A stretch of DNA of 64,000 nt from contig NC_092030.1 in the NCBI RefSeq assembly GCF_042242105.1, positions 8,936,001 to 9,000,000 of the forward strand. Direction: 5' to 3'. Positions 23,366 through 34,374 of this stretch are shown in pieces (position 1 is the stretch's first letter; each line of letters starts with the position of its first letter). The DNA is from Pempheris klunzingeri (lineage: Eukaryota; Chordata; Actinopteri; Acropomatiformes; Pempheridae). A program made the translations under genes and the position numbers. The notes beneath the pieces are model-generated. The model searched no databases, had not been told where the DNA came from, and saw only the letters and a program-made list of their open reading frames with translations.

Positions 23366-23477
23366 TCAGACATTATGGGATGGATTTTATTTTTAAAAAA
23401 TGACATTATGACCCTAATACTGTTTGCATTAGGGTCATAATGTCTTTTTTTTAAATGAAATCCATGAAATGTCATTT
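23366..23477. repeat. long near-perfect hairpin (inverted repeat)
   Basis: Arms at 23380-23418 and 23428-23465 pair over about 38 bases with one or two mismatches around a 9-base loop. The inner 17 bases (GACATTATGACCCTAAT) pair perfectly. Weaker pairing continues outward (GACATTATGGG against AAATGTC). No terminal target duplication was found. It could be a MITE or palindrome, or a small-RNA precursor. Confidence 0.7.
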
Positions 23478-23689
23478 TCTCTTGTTTCTGTCGGAGAATT
23501 TCCTAGTATGAATGTGTATTTACCTATTATCAGGTTTTTGGTTCTTACATTGAATCAATGTAATGATTAGGCTGAGTATCAATATTTCAATCCCCTCCAA
23601 TCAAATTAAATTGTGATTAAAAGAGCGCAGTAAGCAGGTATATCTGATAATAATGACACAATGAATCTTTGTCTCCCCGTAGTGGACAC

Positions 23690-23861
23690 TGTGGGAAGTT
23701 ACGGAAGCGAGCTCTGCCAATCAGAGCCGAAGGTTTAGGACACGTGACCTCCGCCGCCATCATTGCTAGTGGCACTGACGCCTACATGGAGGGTGGGGAG
23801 AAGCACCAGCGGGGCTTTGTGGGGTATCAGTCTGGCTCTCAGGGAGTGTTGTACAGCAGCC
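23690..23861 (+). promoter_or_regulatory. thap1 core promoter / 5'UTR region
   Basis: TATA-less and G/C-richer than its surroundings. It holds an ETS-like ACGGAAGC (23701-23708), a CCAAT box (23717-23721), CACGTGAC (23741-23748) and a YY1-like GCCGCCATC (23753-23761), in the 160 bases before the start codon. The motifs are visible; use is inferred. Confidence 0.5.
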
Positions 23862-26800
23862 ATGGTTCAGACGTGCTCAGCGTACGGCTGTAAGAACCGT
23901 TACCACAAAGACAGAGACATTTCCTTCCACAAGTAAGTTCCTTTAAACTGTGTGTGTGAGCTAGTTAGCATTAGCTGTCCAGTCATGATGGATAAGCACT
24001 GTGATGGACAGGAGTGGAGGACCAAGAGAGAATCCACCAGCCTGCGTTCACTAAGCTGCCTCATTAAAGCTTTATTGTTCATAGTCAACAGTACAGTGGT
24101 GGCAGACATTGACACAAGACATTTCTTCTGTCGGTAGATTATGCTGGTAAAATCGGGCCACAGACAAGTCACCAAGCACAGTTTTACTCTGGTAAATTGA
24201 AAGTCTTGTGTGAAGTTAGCCTGTCAACCGCACCCCCTCCGCCACTCACAAGTTTAGGTTTACGGCGGCATTGTAGTTCAGATGTTCTTAAAACTCAACC
24301 ACTGTTCCGCAGATTTTCACCAGCCGAATTTACAAGGACGTAAAACATGTTGTAAAAACAGTTACCAGCACTCTGTAACATGTCTGTCTTATCCAGAGTT
24401 AAGGGAGTAAGATACTGTACTAATTCTGAGTAGAGTTCGGGGAATGTTCTTTATGTGTCGGTCAAGCTAATGCTAGCCTGAAAGCTCCTCTGCTGGAACA
24501 TGTGGAAACAGTCTGGCCATGTGAGAGGAGCTGGGCCAGCCTTAAGTCTCCTCCCAACATAAGTTACACAGCAATCAGAACACAGTGGTCTGTGGTGGTT
24601 TCATTTAGCAGTCCACAGCCTGCTGACTGTCAAAGTGTGAGAGGCTCAGAGGTTCAATCCCAGCAGGCTGAGCAAGGCACTGACAACCAAGTTAGAGCAT
24701 TAGTTGAATCCGCTGTTAAAGCTGCTGCTTTTTTTTTTAACAGAACTGTGTTTATTGTTGGATGTCCTATCAAGGGTTTACCAATTCTGCTAACAATTCA
24801 GAGATTAAAAAATATTAATAATCAGACCAGGAACTTACTAGAACTGGGGTTGGCAACTTTGGAGGAAAAGGAGTCATACTTGGTGAAAACCATTCTTCTT
24901 ATCGTTGTGCCCAAAAGTTCATTAATCTTTTTACAATAAACTTTGCAATATCACGTGAAGGCAAGTGAAGGCAGCCTCCACTTTGCTGGGCCTGTTAGTT
25001 GCCAGAGGCATCGCTTTTGTTTTCATAGTTTGTCTTCAGTCTCAAACTGAATATTTTCAGGCCCACTGCCTGACTACAGCTGCGGGACAAGTGCATGACA
25101 GTGATGAGAGAACCAGTTCTGTGTTTGTTGCATTGATCTACAACTAGTAACCGACTCATAAATGACTCATTTTGTTTACTGATCAGATAAGTCATACAGG
25201 AAGAACAGATCCTGAGTTGATCAAAGTACATTTACATTATTTCTTGTTTGTGTGATTTTTCCCAGGTTTCCTCTGGCGCGTCCAGATGTTTGTGGTAAAT
25301 GGGTGGCGGCAATGAGGAGGAACAACTTCAAGCCGACAAAGTACAGCAACATCTGCTCGCAGCACTTCACCAAAGACTGCTTCAAGACAGAGTGCAACAA
25401 CCGGGTGCTGAAGGAGAGCGCTGTGCCATCACTCTTCACCTTCAACCTAAACATCAAGGTGAAGAAGCTCAGAGTCCACACACATTTGATCCAAACCAAG
25501 GAAAAGATGATGTATTATTAACTTTTGGTTACTCAAACCTAGTTATAATCTAAGTGTTTAGAGAATGATGCATCACTGAATTAAAACACTTCATCTGCAT
25601 CATCTGAACAGGCTCTTATGATGAGATTAGGTGTTACTGAACATTGACACCTATTAACTGCCTGGTGTCTTTTTCATGGATGCCGTCACCCACTGTCAGT
25701 CCCTTTTAAGCTCTAAAGGGTGCATAGTTTCTCCAACCAGAGGAAAACGGCTGCAAATTCACCATTAAGGAGAAACTCCAATGGTTTTGTGATTTAATGA
25801 TATGTGATACATTCTAGAACATCAACAGAGCTGGAGGACATTTATGAGAATTATAAATCAAATCTAAGCTTAAAGCAGCAGCAGGTAACTTTTATAAAAA
25901 TGTCTTTTTGGCATATTTGCTGATACTGTCACTATATCCTGACAGCTGCACTTGAGACAGGCAATCTGTGACAAAATCAGTGCTCCTGAAGAATTCACAG
26001 CACCTGAAAGAAAACCTCAATCGGAGCAGAAGGAGTAGCGCAGTGTCAACCATTGCTTGTGCACACACTTTGAAACTCCAGGAGCAGCAGGCAGAAGCCT
26101 CGATGCTCTGTGGAGCTTGTGAACCAGCAGTGGGCAACCTGTCTGCTGCTCAGGGCTTCCACAGAGGGCTGGTTCACGGCTCCTCCCGCCCGCTACCCTG
26201 CAGCTTCCCAGCTGCCACTGTGAATGCCATTGTATACCTATACCAGAGCCCCGAGCCACTCTGCAGCTCCGGTCCATTACCTGAAGCTCTGTGGGCCTGT
26301 ACGGTTATCACTGTGTACTGTTGTAGACCCCATCACATAAAGTAAAAGCATGCTGTTATCATAGGCATCTCTAACTAAAATAAACACACCAGTCCTTCAC
26401 CTGTGCGTTTAATCTGTTTAACTGCATGAGAGCAGCATCAGAACTCTTGTGTTTTCTGTCTGACAGTCAGAGTCCCTGGAGGATCCCTTCCCACCAGAGA
26501 TTCATTTCCCTCTCTCTCTACCTCTGACCTCTGACCCGGAGGTGGAGGAGGAGCAGGGGGTGGAGCCAGAAAGGAGCTTTCCAGACACCTGGGGCGACAC
26601 GGTGGCAGTCATCTGCGACCACAACTACACAGCGGAGGACTCAGCCTGGCAGAAGAAGCGCATCGAGCAGCTGGAGGAGCAGTTGGAGAGTCTGAGGAAG
26701 AAGCTGAAGACGACGCAGCAGAAGTGTCGGCGGCAGGAGAGACAACTAAAGATGCTGAAAGCAGCATGTGAGACACCCCGAACCAGCAACGAGCTTCCAG

Positions 26801-26868
26801 CAGCATTCGCAGAGGGATATGTGATCTTACCGAAACACATCTACCACACCCTCAGAGGCATCGAGTAA
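23862..26868 (+). CDS. thap1: THAP domain-containing protein 1
   Basis: Three exons, 23862-23932, 25266-25458 and 26467-26868, join in frame to give 221 aa (human 213). The THAP zinc finger occupies 1-81, with the C2CH ligands Cys5, Cys10, Cys54 and His57, the invariant Pro26, Trp36 and Phe58, and the closing AVPSLF (76-81). A Pro/Glu-rich linker follows, then the HCF-1-binding motif DHNY (139-142), a coiled coil rich in KK and RRQERQL (about 150-190), and the conserved end GYVILP. In vertebrates THAP1 is a sequence-specific DNA-binding regulator of cell-cycle genes; human mutations cause DYT6 dystonia. Every diagnostic residue is intact. The start gives [14 protein letters not shown], the family N-terminus. 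Confidence 0.97.
23933..25265 (+). other. thap1 intron 1
   Basis: 1.3 kb, GTAAGT donor and TTTTCCCAG acceptor. A possible SINE scrap lies near 24640-24700 (GGTTCAATCCCAGCAGG then GCAAGGCACTGA). No coding signal. Confidence 0.6.
25868..26180 (+). repeat. dispersed MITE-like fish repeat (family C), copy 1
   Basis: In thap1 intron 2. Starts GCAGCAGGTAACTTTTATAAAAATG, then CACTATATCCTGACAG, then GCAGTGTCAACCATTGCTTGTGCACA. A second copy at about 47640-47830 shares GCAGTGTCAATCACAGCTTGTGCACA and neighbouring words. Non-coding; long open frames here are accidental. Confidence 0.5.
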
Positions 26869-27359
26869 GAAGGAGCTGAAGAAGGGCAGATCTGTGTGGT
26901 CAAATTGAGTGGCAGATTAAAATGTTTAAGGTTCTTTCTCTAAGCAGCAGCAGGCGCACTGTCAAAGAGCTGCTGAGCAGCAAACCCCTGAGCCGAGAGC
27001 TCAACGACTCATTTGTTTGGGAATGTTAATGCAAGGTGTGGAAACCTTCAGTCTGATTGGGTGGATACAACTAACCCTTACAGATTGTTTTCTTAGATTT
27101 TTCTCTTTGGGCTGCAGTGAAATTAGTTTGAGTCAACTCTGACTTCAGTAGTTCAGCATTTCTGGTTTGGTTTTAGCAGGAGATTGGTGCTGAGACTATT
27201 TCATGACAAACTACAGGCAGATGCTGTGACTCCCTTGAGCCTCTTCGTAACCAGACCAACCAGACATATTTCCACCACGTAACTCCCCCTAAAACAAACT
27301 GAAGCGCTTCTCTTTGTGTAGGGATGTAACAAACAAGATAGATGCAGTTAATTAAAGAG

Positions 27360-27610
27360 CTGCAGAGGTGTTTGGTGTCGTTCTGAATTTCAGACAGAGC
27401 CAGGCTTTGTAATATCATAAGTATGTTTTTAGGGGAGAGCCGTCAGAGTGGTGAGCCCCCCCGAGCAGGACTGTAGCGAGCCACCCTCCGTTCCTTAAGA
27501 GAAGCCAGGCTCTGCACTTAAACAGTCTTGACACTTAGATGGATCGTGTCGCTTCAGTCTAAGAAAGAAAGCAAATTAATGTTTCCCAAAATGTTGAACG
27601 GGTCTTTCCA
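27360..27610 (+). repeat. dispersed fish repeat (family B), copy 2
   Basis: The words AGCTGCAGAGGTGTTTGGT, GACAGAGCCAGGCT and GTTTCCCAAAATGTTGAAC occur in the usual order of this interspersed repeat, with a disrupted centre. Confidence 0.5.
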
Positions 27611-27804
27611 AGGTTGTCGTGGCAGTATGTGGGCTATGAATAGTGTGGCTTTAACCCCCACCTTATTTCTGTTGTTTCATTTCTTCCCAAAAGGAAAATG
27701 GTCACAAAATCATAAGAGGGCTTAAAGAGTAAAGTAAACTTGTAGTTCTTTTGGTTGCTTTACTTTTTTAAGTGTTTTTCTTCACATAAACCTGATGCAA
27801 GAAC

Positions 27805-27849
27805 GTGTGTGTGTGTGTCTGTGTGTCTGTGTGTGTGTGTGTCTGTGTC
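27805..27849. repeat. (GT)n microsatellite, interrupted
   Basis: GTGTGTGTGTGTCTGTGTGTCTG-type repeat, with a second short (GT) run to about 27878. Confidence 0.9.
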
Positions 27850-27912
27850 TTCATGCGTGTTTGTGCGCATGTGTGTGTAATCATTAAACAGCTGCTAATG
27901 TGCAATAATAAA

Positions 27913-28795
27913 CTTGAATGACATTGAAGCCATAACAGCTACTTCATGTGCTCCTCTCACTGGGATTACAGGTGACTAAACCTTTAGCTCATTACCAGCT
28001 GTAGCTACACACACGTTCTAACCAGCTCTGTATGTAGTTTCTTCACACTGGGAAGGTGAAACAACCTCAAATACTCAAAGTCAGTGTGCAGACGAGCGCT
28101 GTCCTTCCAGAGTTTTGGTGTCTGATAAAGCTTTAAACTCCTGAGTTTCATCTTCTCACCGGCACACGAGACAAACACGAAGCAGACAAGTTCCTTCAGA
28201 TTTGTTATCGTAACAATACTGTAAGACGGAGTCAGCAACTTGCCTCGCCTTTATCTACCATGTCTCCAGCCCTGATGTCAAATTCTATCCACATTACTTC
28301 TCAGATGGAGATGGAGTCTTCCTTCTTCATGGATGTACTGTGCTGGTCAGCATCATTGGTGCCCCTGGAATTTAAGTACATCATTTACAACATCTCAACA
28401 ACTTAACAGTGTGTAGTGTAACAGCTTTGGTCTGTAGACACTCATGTTTGACAGAACAGAAAATAATAAAACGAGAACAATTTAAAGGTATTAAACCGGA
28501 ATGACTGCCATGACACAAGTACTGGCTCCCCTGTAAGGAATTCAAAGAAGTAGAAGAACCAATGAATAATGGCTTGAATGCTTCCAAAGGCCACTTTGGT
28601 TTTCACAGTAGTGAAGACAAAGGAACTATTATCACCAATGTGCAACATTATTAAGACATTAACTTAATAATGCTGTGCATGAAACTTCTAGGGACGTCGG
28701 AGGAGGAAGAAAGAGAACAGAATCCAGTGGGCATTACTATTTTCATATTTTATAGTGTCTTTTACTTCTGTTTTTATTGTATATCGCTTCCTTTT
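27913..28795. other. intergenic, nothing recognised
   Basis: I see no exon, RNA gene or nameable repeat. Confidence 0.5.
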
Positions 28796-28925
28796 TTTTC
28801 TGCTCCTACTTTTATTCTGTATCTCGTTACAAAGCTGACTGAGAGACGCACAAATAATTCCAATGTACCTGTTCTTACTCCTGCAAATGGCAATAAACTC
28901 TATTCTATTCTGAAGGTTGAAGCGA
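28796..28925 (+). repeat. LINE-type 3' tail
   Basis: ATAATTCCAATGTACCTGTTC then GGCAATAAACTCTATTCTATTCTG: a LINE-like 3' end with internal AATAAA and a short TTCTA tandem tail. No coding part remains. Confidence 0.45.
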
Positions 28926-29587
28926 ACTGGAAAAAACCACCCCATAAAATATCCCAAAACCTGACGGCAGACTAGCAGTGAGGTTTCAGTGCTGCACACT
29001 AAACCAAGAACAGCTTTAAGGGCGAAGGATAAGGAGAGAACCCCACTGCTGAAAGGAAGGCTTAAAAAGACACGACTGCTCTTTGCTACAAGGTACCTGG
29101 ACTATTCAAGGAATCACGACACCAGAGGATCACCAACATTCAGCACTTCTGTCTCTGACAGGACTACATGTTAGTTGAAAAGGAATGGATTTTTTTGTAG
29201 AATAACTTTAGATATCATCTTAAAATATTCTCATGATGCAGAGTTACTACATTTATAACTACTTCTGAAGCTCTAATACAGGTTATACCAAAACATTCAC
29301 AGGCGCCAATGATGTTGACCAGAGCTGCGACTGCAGCATCAGTGAAGTAAGAACAATAACACAAGACTATTGAGATTATTAATCACTCTTTTTATATACT
29401 TTTTACCTCACTTCATTTATCTGACAGCTTTAATTATTAGTTTTTACTTTACAGCTTAATGTTTTTGCAGCCAAAACATCTGAAGAACTTAGAATACAAT
29501 GTTATATTATGAGTTAAACTAACAGCAGAAATCATTAATTGATTAGTCGATTGTGGGAAAATATAATATAATTTATGATTAATATAT

Positions 29588-29781
29588 TTAACCCTTGTAT
29601 GGTGTTCGGGTCTGTGGGACCCGTTTTAATTTTTTTATCAAAAAGATTATATGATTAATTCTTTTTTCAAACTCCGACTCATTGGCCTTGGCTCATATTG
29701 ATGAGTCGGAGTTTGAAAAAATGACTAATTGTACCATTTTTCTTTTGATAAAGAACATGAAAACAGATGAAATCGGGTTAA
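29588..29781. mobile_element. piggyBac-like MITE flanked by TTAA
   Basis: TTAA at 29588-29591 is followed by CCCTTGTATGGTGTTCGGGTC, a piggyBac-type teleost terminus. The other end is CGGG/TTAA (29778-29781), so both ends abut TTAA, the piggyBac target site. The centre holds a perfect 21-bp inverted repeat (29662-29682 and 29701-29721) around an 18-base loop, with weaker pairing further out. No transposase. The right terminus is decayed. Confidence 0.65.
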
Positions 29782-30740
29782 TTCATTTTCAGATCAAAAC
29801 ATTTCATGGTTTCAGCATCTCAAATAAGAACATTTGCTGCTTTAAATCATGTTGATTCTTCTAATGTATCTGTAACTGTAGAACTGTCACTCTGCTACAA
29901 GTAACAGTACAAGTTTACTTAGTTTTACTTAGTTTACGTAGGTGTGGTATTAACACTTTTACTTAAAAAGGGGATCAATACTTCCTCCATCACTGATTAC
30001 CTGAGTGTGCTTGTGCTGACTGGGGAATTTGCACTTAGTTCTTTGATGTATGTACATGTACAGTACATATACAGTACATTAGAAGTCCCTTTAAGTCAAA
30101 ACCTTAAAGATATGTATAATAAACAAAGTGTTATTTCTCTCTAGCACCTATTTCCCAAAATGTCAAACTATTCCTTTAAGGAGGTGTTGTAACTGATTAA
30201 GCAAGAGATGAATGTGCCTGTGGTGTCATTTTTAGGCATGTGTGTTTTGAAGGTTGATTTAATTCTTTTCCATCGGTGAGATTAACATGTGAGGTGATGA
30301 GAGATCTGGGAACACGGTGACTTCCCTGAGAATGTTTCCTCTGAGACAAGAAACATGAGAGTCAGTTGATCACAGAGGTTTTATTTTAGTTTAGTTTGCA
30401 TGTATTTTGTTTGGTCTTCCGTATATTTGACACCCAACCTCAGTGAAAGAGCACGACTATCACAGCGTCTTCACACTGACATTAACATTTAACATGAGCT
30501 GATCATACTTTAAACACTGACACTGCTATTAAGATTCATCCAGGGATCCAGGTGAAACCACAGTGGTGGTTGGGAGCACGGACACTGGACACTAGTGCAG
30601 TGGGATGGACAGTAGGAGGAAGAAGAATGAAAGGAATATTTTTTCCATCGTCTCTGGAGTCTAAATCAGGAGTCTGACTGCATATATTTTGTTTTCTTCC
30701 CTGGCTGCCAAACTAATGATTGCATTTATCATTCAGAAAC
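29782..30740. other. intergenic with one repeat scrap
   Basis: Contains a family B ending (CCCAAAATGTCAAACTATTCCTTTAA) at about 30151-30180. Otherwise nothing recognised. Confidence 0.5.
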
Positions 30741-30753
30741 AGCAGTGATGCTG

Positions 30754-30771
30754 TTGGCCAGCAGGTGGAGG
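30754..30771 (+). promoter_or_regulatory. CTCF-like binding motif
   Basis: TTGGCCAGCAGGTGGAGG matches the CTCF core (CCAGCAGGTGG) well, in the same orientation as the motifs at 4412 and 17844. Recognised by motif only. Confidence 0.4.
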
Positions 30772-31374
30772 AACAGAGCTGCATGTCACAGAGCAGTGTC
30801 CACTGTGTTCGTCGGCACTGGTCACACAGTGAACCTCCAAGTAAGCACCAAGTGTGCTTCATCATTTTTTATTCAAAGTGATCAAATGCTTTACGTGTAA
30901 ACCCACGCAGGTACACACTTCGAATGGCACCGACCTGCATGAAACGTGCTACACAAATGAAGTTGGTGGTTGGTGTGTGTTCTGTTGTACTTTTGATTTG
31001 ATGTGTAGTTTTGTTCCTTTGCTCTGATGAGTGCAATAGTACTGTTGTATCTGTATTATTTACTGTTGAGCCATTTTGGCTATTTTTAGAGACCTGAGGA
31101 GGAGAAAGTAACAAGAAAAAACTTTTGGAAGATCAGACAAAAGTCGTAAAGAATACATGGAATTTTGTGTGAATATTTTCACATTTGGTTCATGTCGTTG
31201 ATCCTATTTTGACCCCTCTGGTGTCTCTTGGGAACTTTTGAGGTGGTCTCAGTTCTCAGGTTTGTGGCCACCGATGTGGTGTAACCAGCTGATTACATTG
31301 TTCTTTTAATGGACCCAAGGAATAGTTGCCAAGGCAACAACTAATGGAGATCCGAATAAACAATACATCCTCAT

Positions 31375-31440
31375 CCTTGTTCCCCAGAGGATGAACCCTT
31401 TAGATTTGAATAACCCCGTTACCTCTCCAGTGGACTTCAG
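31375..31440 (+). repeat. dispersed fish repeat (family A), copy 2
   Basis: TGTTCCCCAGAGGATGAACCC and following bases match the family A repeat. The copy is short and decayed. Confidence 0.35.
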
Positions 31441-33020
31441 CTCCTCAGTGACCCTGACCCTCCTCAGGTGAACAGACCTCTACGGGGCTGAATCTGATCC
31501 TGGTGGACATATTTGGACTGAAGCTGCTCGCCCCCCAGGCGGAGCATCAAGGTCGTCCTGTCCGAACCGTAACAGTCCTGCGGCTGCAGTCTGACCGCTC
31601 AGATTAAACAACACCTGGGTGACCTGCTGGTTCCAGCAGGCTCTGCTCCTGCCACGAGCAAACAAAATACAGTGATGGTGAGTTCAATATGCAGCACTTT
31701 TTCTTAGTACTGTTTAATTGCTTCATTCCATATGTTTTGGATGTGGGTCATCTGTAACATGGTTTTCCTGCCCAGTTCATAAACATATTTATTTATTTTC
31801 TTGGTTTTGAAGGAGATGCAGCATTCACAGAGAGGAAAAATATACTATAAGTACCAAAAATTCAATAAATACTAAAACATTAGTATGTATTTTATTAGAA
31901 CACAGGTTTTGAAATATAAAATGTAGCTTCAGACATTTGTTTGCTAGAAGAATATATCTAATTATTTTTGCTGCAGATTTAAACGTGTCTGTCTAAAAGG
32001 AAGCTTGGATTTGAACATTTCACTGTACATAAACCTTCTTCTTACGAGGTGACAGACAAATATCCAAACGTGGATTTAAAGCTGCATTAAAGTGACTTTA
32101 TATTCGTTAGATTTAATTAGTTCAGGTTATTTTACTATAAGCACTTCTGCTATTACTAATTTACTATTACTACTACTACTTCTGTATAATAGGACACATT
32201 TTAGATCATCTTTTTCATTTTTTCAAATATTAGCTAAATAAAATGTCATATCTGCATAGCTATATTATTATTTACATAATCATTTTTCTGCTATTAGCAC
32301 ATACATTGAAATATTTGTCCGTTCTGTATTATGTACAGTAATGTATGTTCATATGACAAATGTTTGTTTGACACCAGCAGACAGTGATATGGAAAAAAAG
32401 ACCACTTGAGGGTACACTGAAGGGGTCACAGAGGTTAAAGATGAACAGTATTTGCAAATCAGAATGTCTTCCTCAATCGGATTGCTTTCCTCTGTGCAGA
32501 CTCTACTGATGTGAATCTGCTGCTGATGAATCTGTTCATCCTCTGACCCAGATAGAAGCTACACAGCTTCACTTTTTATTCTTCTCAGTCTGGACTCACA
32601 GCACTCAGCCTGGAGCACTGAGCCGAGGACTCCGAGTAAATGGAGGTTAGCAGGACGAACAAGATGATAATGATGATGAATATAAATATAAACACTGCCA
32701 TTAATCTAAACTCTGCCTGGCAGCGTCTATCGGATCTATAATACTGTCTGATCTCTCTGCCAATGATCTGCTGTTTACTCAGAAACACTAAATACGCCTT
32801 GAGGAGCAATCAGAGCGGGGGAGGAAGAAAAGACAGAAAAGGGTGAAAACGGGCTTTAACTGTGAGCAAAGAACTGTCGGTTCAATTCCCAGAGAGAAGA
32901 GAAAGATCAGAGGAGGGAGGAGGGGTGAATAAAACAATGATGCTGCTGCCGAGGTGCTGCTGAAGAAAGCAAGTGTCTGAGGATACCAGACACCAAACCA
33001 TACACTATAATGATAGAGGG
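31441..33020. other. intergenic, nothing recognised
   Basis: A slightly GC-richer patch at 31440-31670 has no convincing exon. The rest is AT-rich with no nameable repeat. Confidence 0.5.
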
Positions 33021-33038
33021 ATGATGATGATGATGATG

Positions 33039-33073
<35 letters not shown>
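33021..33073. repeat. (GAT)n(TTA)n compound microsatellite
   Basis: Seven or so GAT units pass directly into about ten TTA units. Confidence 0.95.
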
Positions 33074-33358
33074 CATTATATCATTCAACATATTCAAAAC
33101 TAGATAAATAAAATGGTTTTAATGTTAACTTCAAAATGTTACGGTTCTGAATTCAAAGATTACAATCTTTAAAACTTCATAATTAGAGTTAGTTATCTGC
33201 CAGTTGTTTATGTCCAGAATATGTGCTAAAGAATGAATTACACAAATACACCAACTTGTAATTTGAGCATGAGAAGATGTGTGTTCATTTTTCATTTCCA
33301 ATGATGCTCTAGGATTCTGTAATCTGCGCTCTATATAGAATGACATCATTTGTCATAC

Positions 33359-33364
<6 letters not shown>

Positions 33365-33398
<34 letters not shown>
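33365..33398. repeat. (TA)n microsatellite
   Basis: About 17 TA units, flanked by an imperfect TATAT region to 33410. Confidence 0.95.
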
Positions 33399-33401
<3 letters not shown>

Positions 33402-34374
33402 TATATATAAATTCACAGCTAAAATTTTAAAAATAATAGTGAATTAACTCATTAGAATCAATTTTCATTAATTACTTAAAATGAATGAATGAACATCAGG
33501 TCACCCTAATATGACCTCTCAAGTGACCTTCATGTAGTAATGTAAGTTACAGCAAAGTATTATTTGGTAATAATGTAAAGGTAGAACCCTCATTTAGCTG
33601 AACAGCTGGTGGCATATAAGATTCTCCCATGTTGACCTACCAGTACTGTGCAAAGTGAGCAAACAGAAGAAAAATCTAAATCAAATCAATATTTGGAGTG
33701 ACCACCACAGCATCAGTTCTTCAGGTTCACTTGCACTCAGTTTTTGAAGAAACTCGGCAGGAAGGTTGTTCCAAACATCTAAGAACTAACCACAGATCTT
33801 CTGTGGATGTCGGCTGCCTCAGATCCTTCTGTCTCTTCATCCGGTCCCAGACAGACTAGATGATGTTGAGATCAGGGCTCTGTGGGGGCCACACCATCAC
33901 TTCCAGGACTCCTTGTTCTTCTTTACCCTGAAGATAGTTCCTAATGACACTAGCAGTGTTTTTGGGCTCGTTGTCCTGCTGCAGAATTACTTTAGAGCCA
34001 ATCAGACGCCTCCCTGATGGTTTTGTATGACACTCATTATTGTTCCACTCTCCAGCCCTCTGCTACAGACAGATATTTCAGATTTTTACTCATCAGTCCA
34101 GAGCACCTGCTGCCATTTCTGCACCACAGTTCCTGTTTTCGTGCATAGTTGTGTCACTTGGCCGTGTTTCCATCAAATCTTAGCCTGGCAGAGACCTTGC
34201 TGATGCAGTAGAACCATCTGGTGTCTTGCCGCTGTGCTCAGTCATGGTGTTTGACCTGTGACATGAAACCGTCTTCCACAGCCTCACCTTGGTAGCAGAG
34301 TTTGGCTGTTCCTCACCCAGTTTTAATCCTCTTACAGCTCTTTCTGTTTCAGTTAATGACCGTGTTTCCACCTA

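Larger units (their letters stand above)
26869..27912 (+). other. thap1 3' region with polyadenylation signal
   Basis: The first plain AATAAA after the thap1 stop is at 27907-27912, which would give a 3'UTR of about 1 kb that includes a family B repeat (27360-27610) and a (TG)n tract (27805-27849). An earlier variant signal is possible. Confidence 0.35.

Noticed and set aside
23669..23893. 75-codon frame overlapping the thap1 start
   Set aside because: No family likeness. It spans the promoter motifs and reads out of frame with thap1.
25968..26345. 125-codon plus-strand frame in thap1 intron 2
   Set aside because: It lies in a dispersed repeat shared with 47640; no protein likeness.
32870..32900. 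tRNA-like GGTTCAATTCCC word
   Set aside because: No A-box upstream and no SINE body; an isolated B-box-like word.
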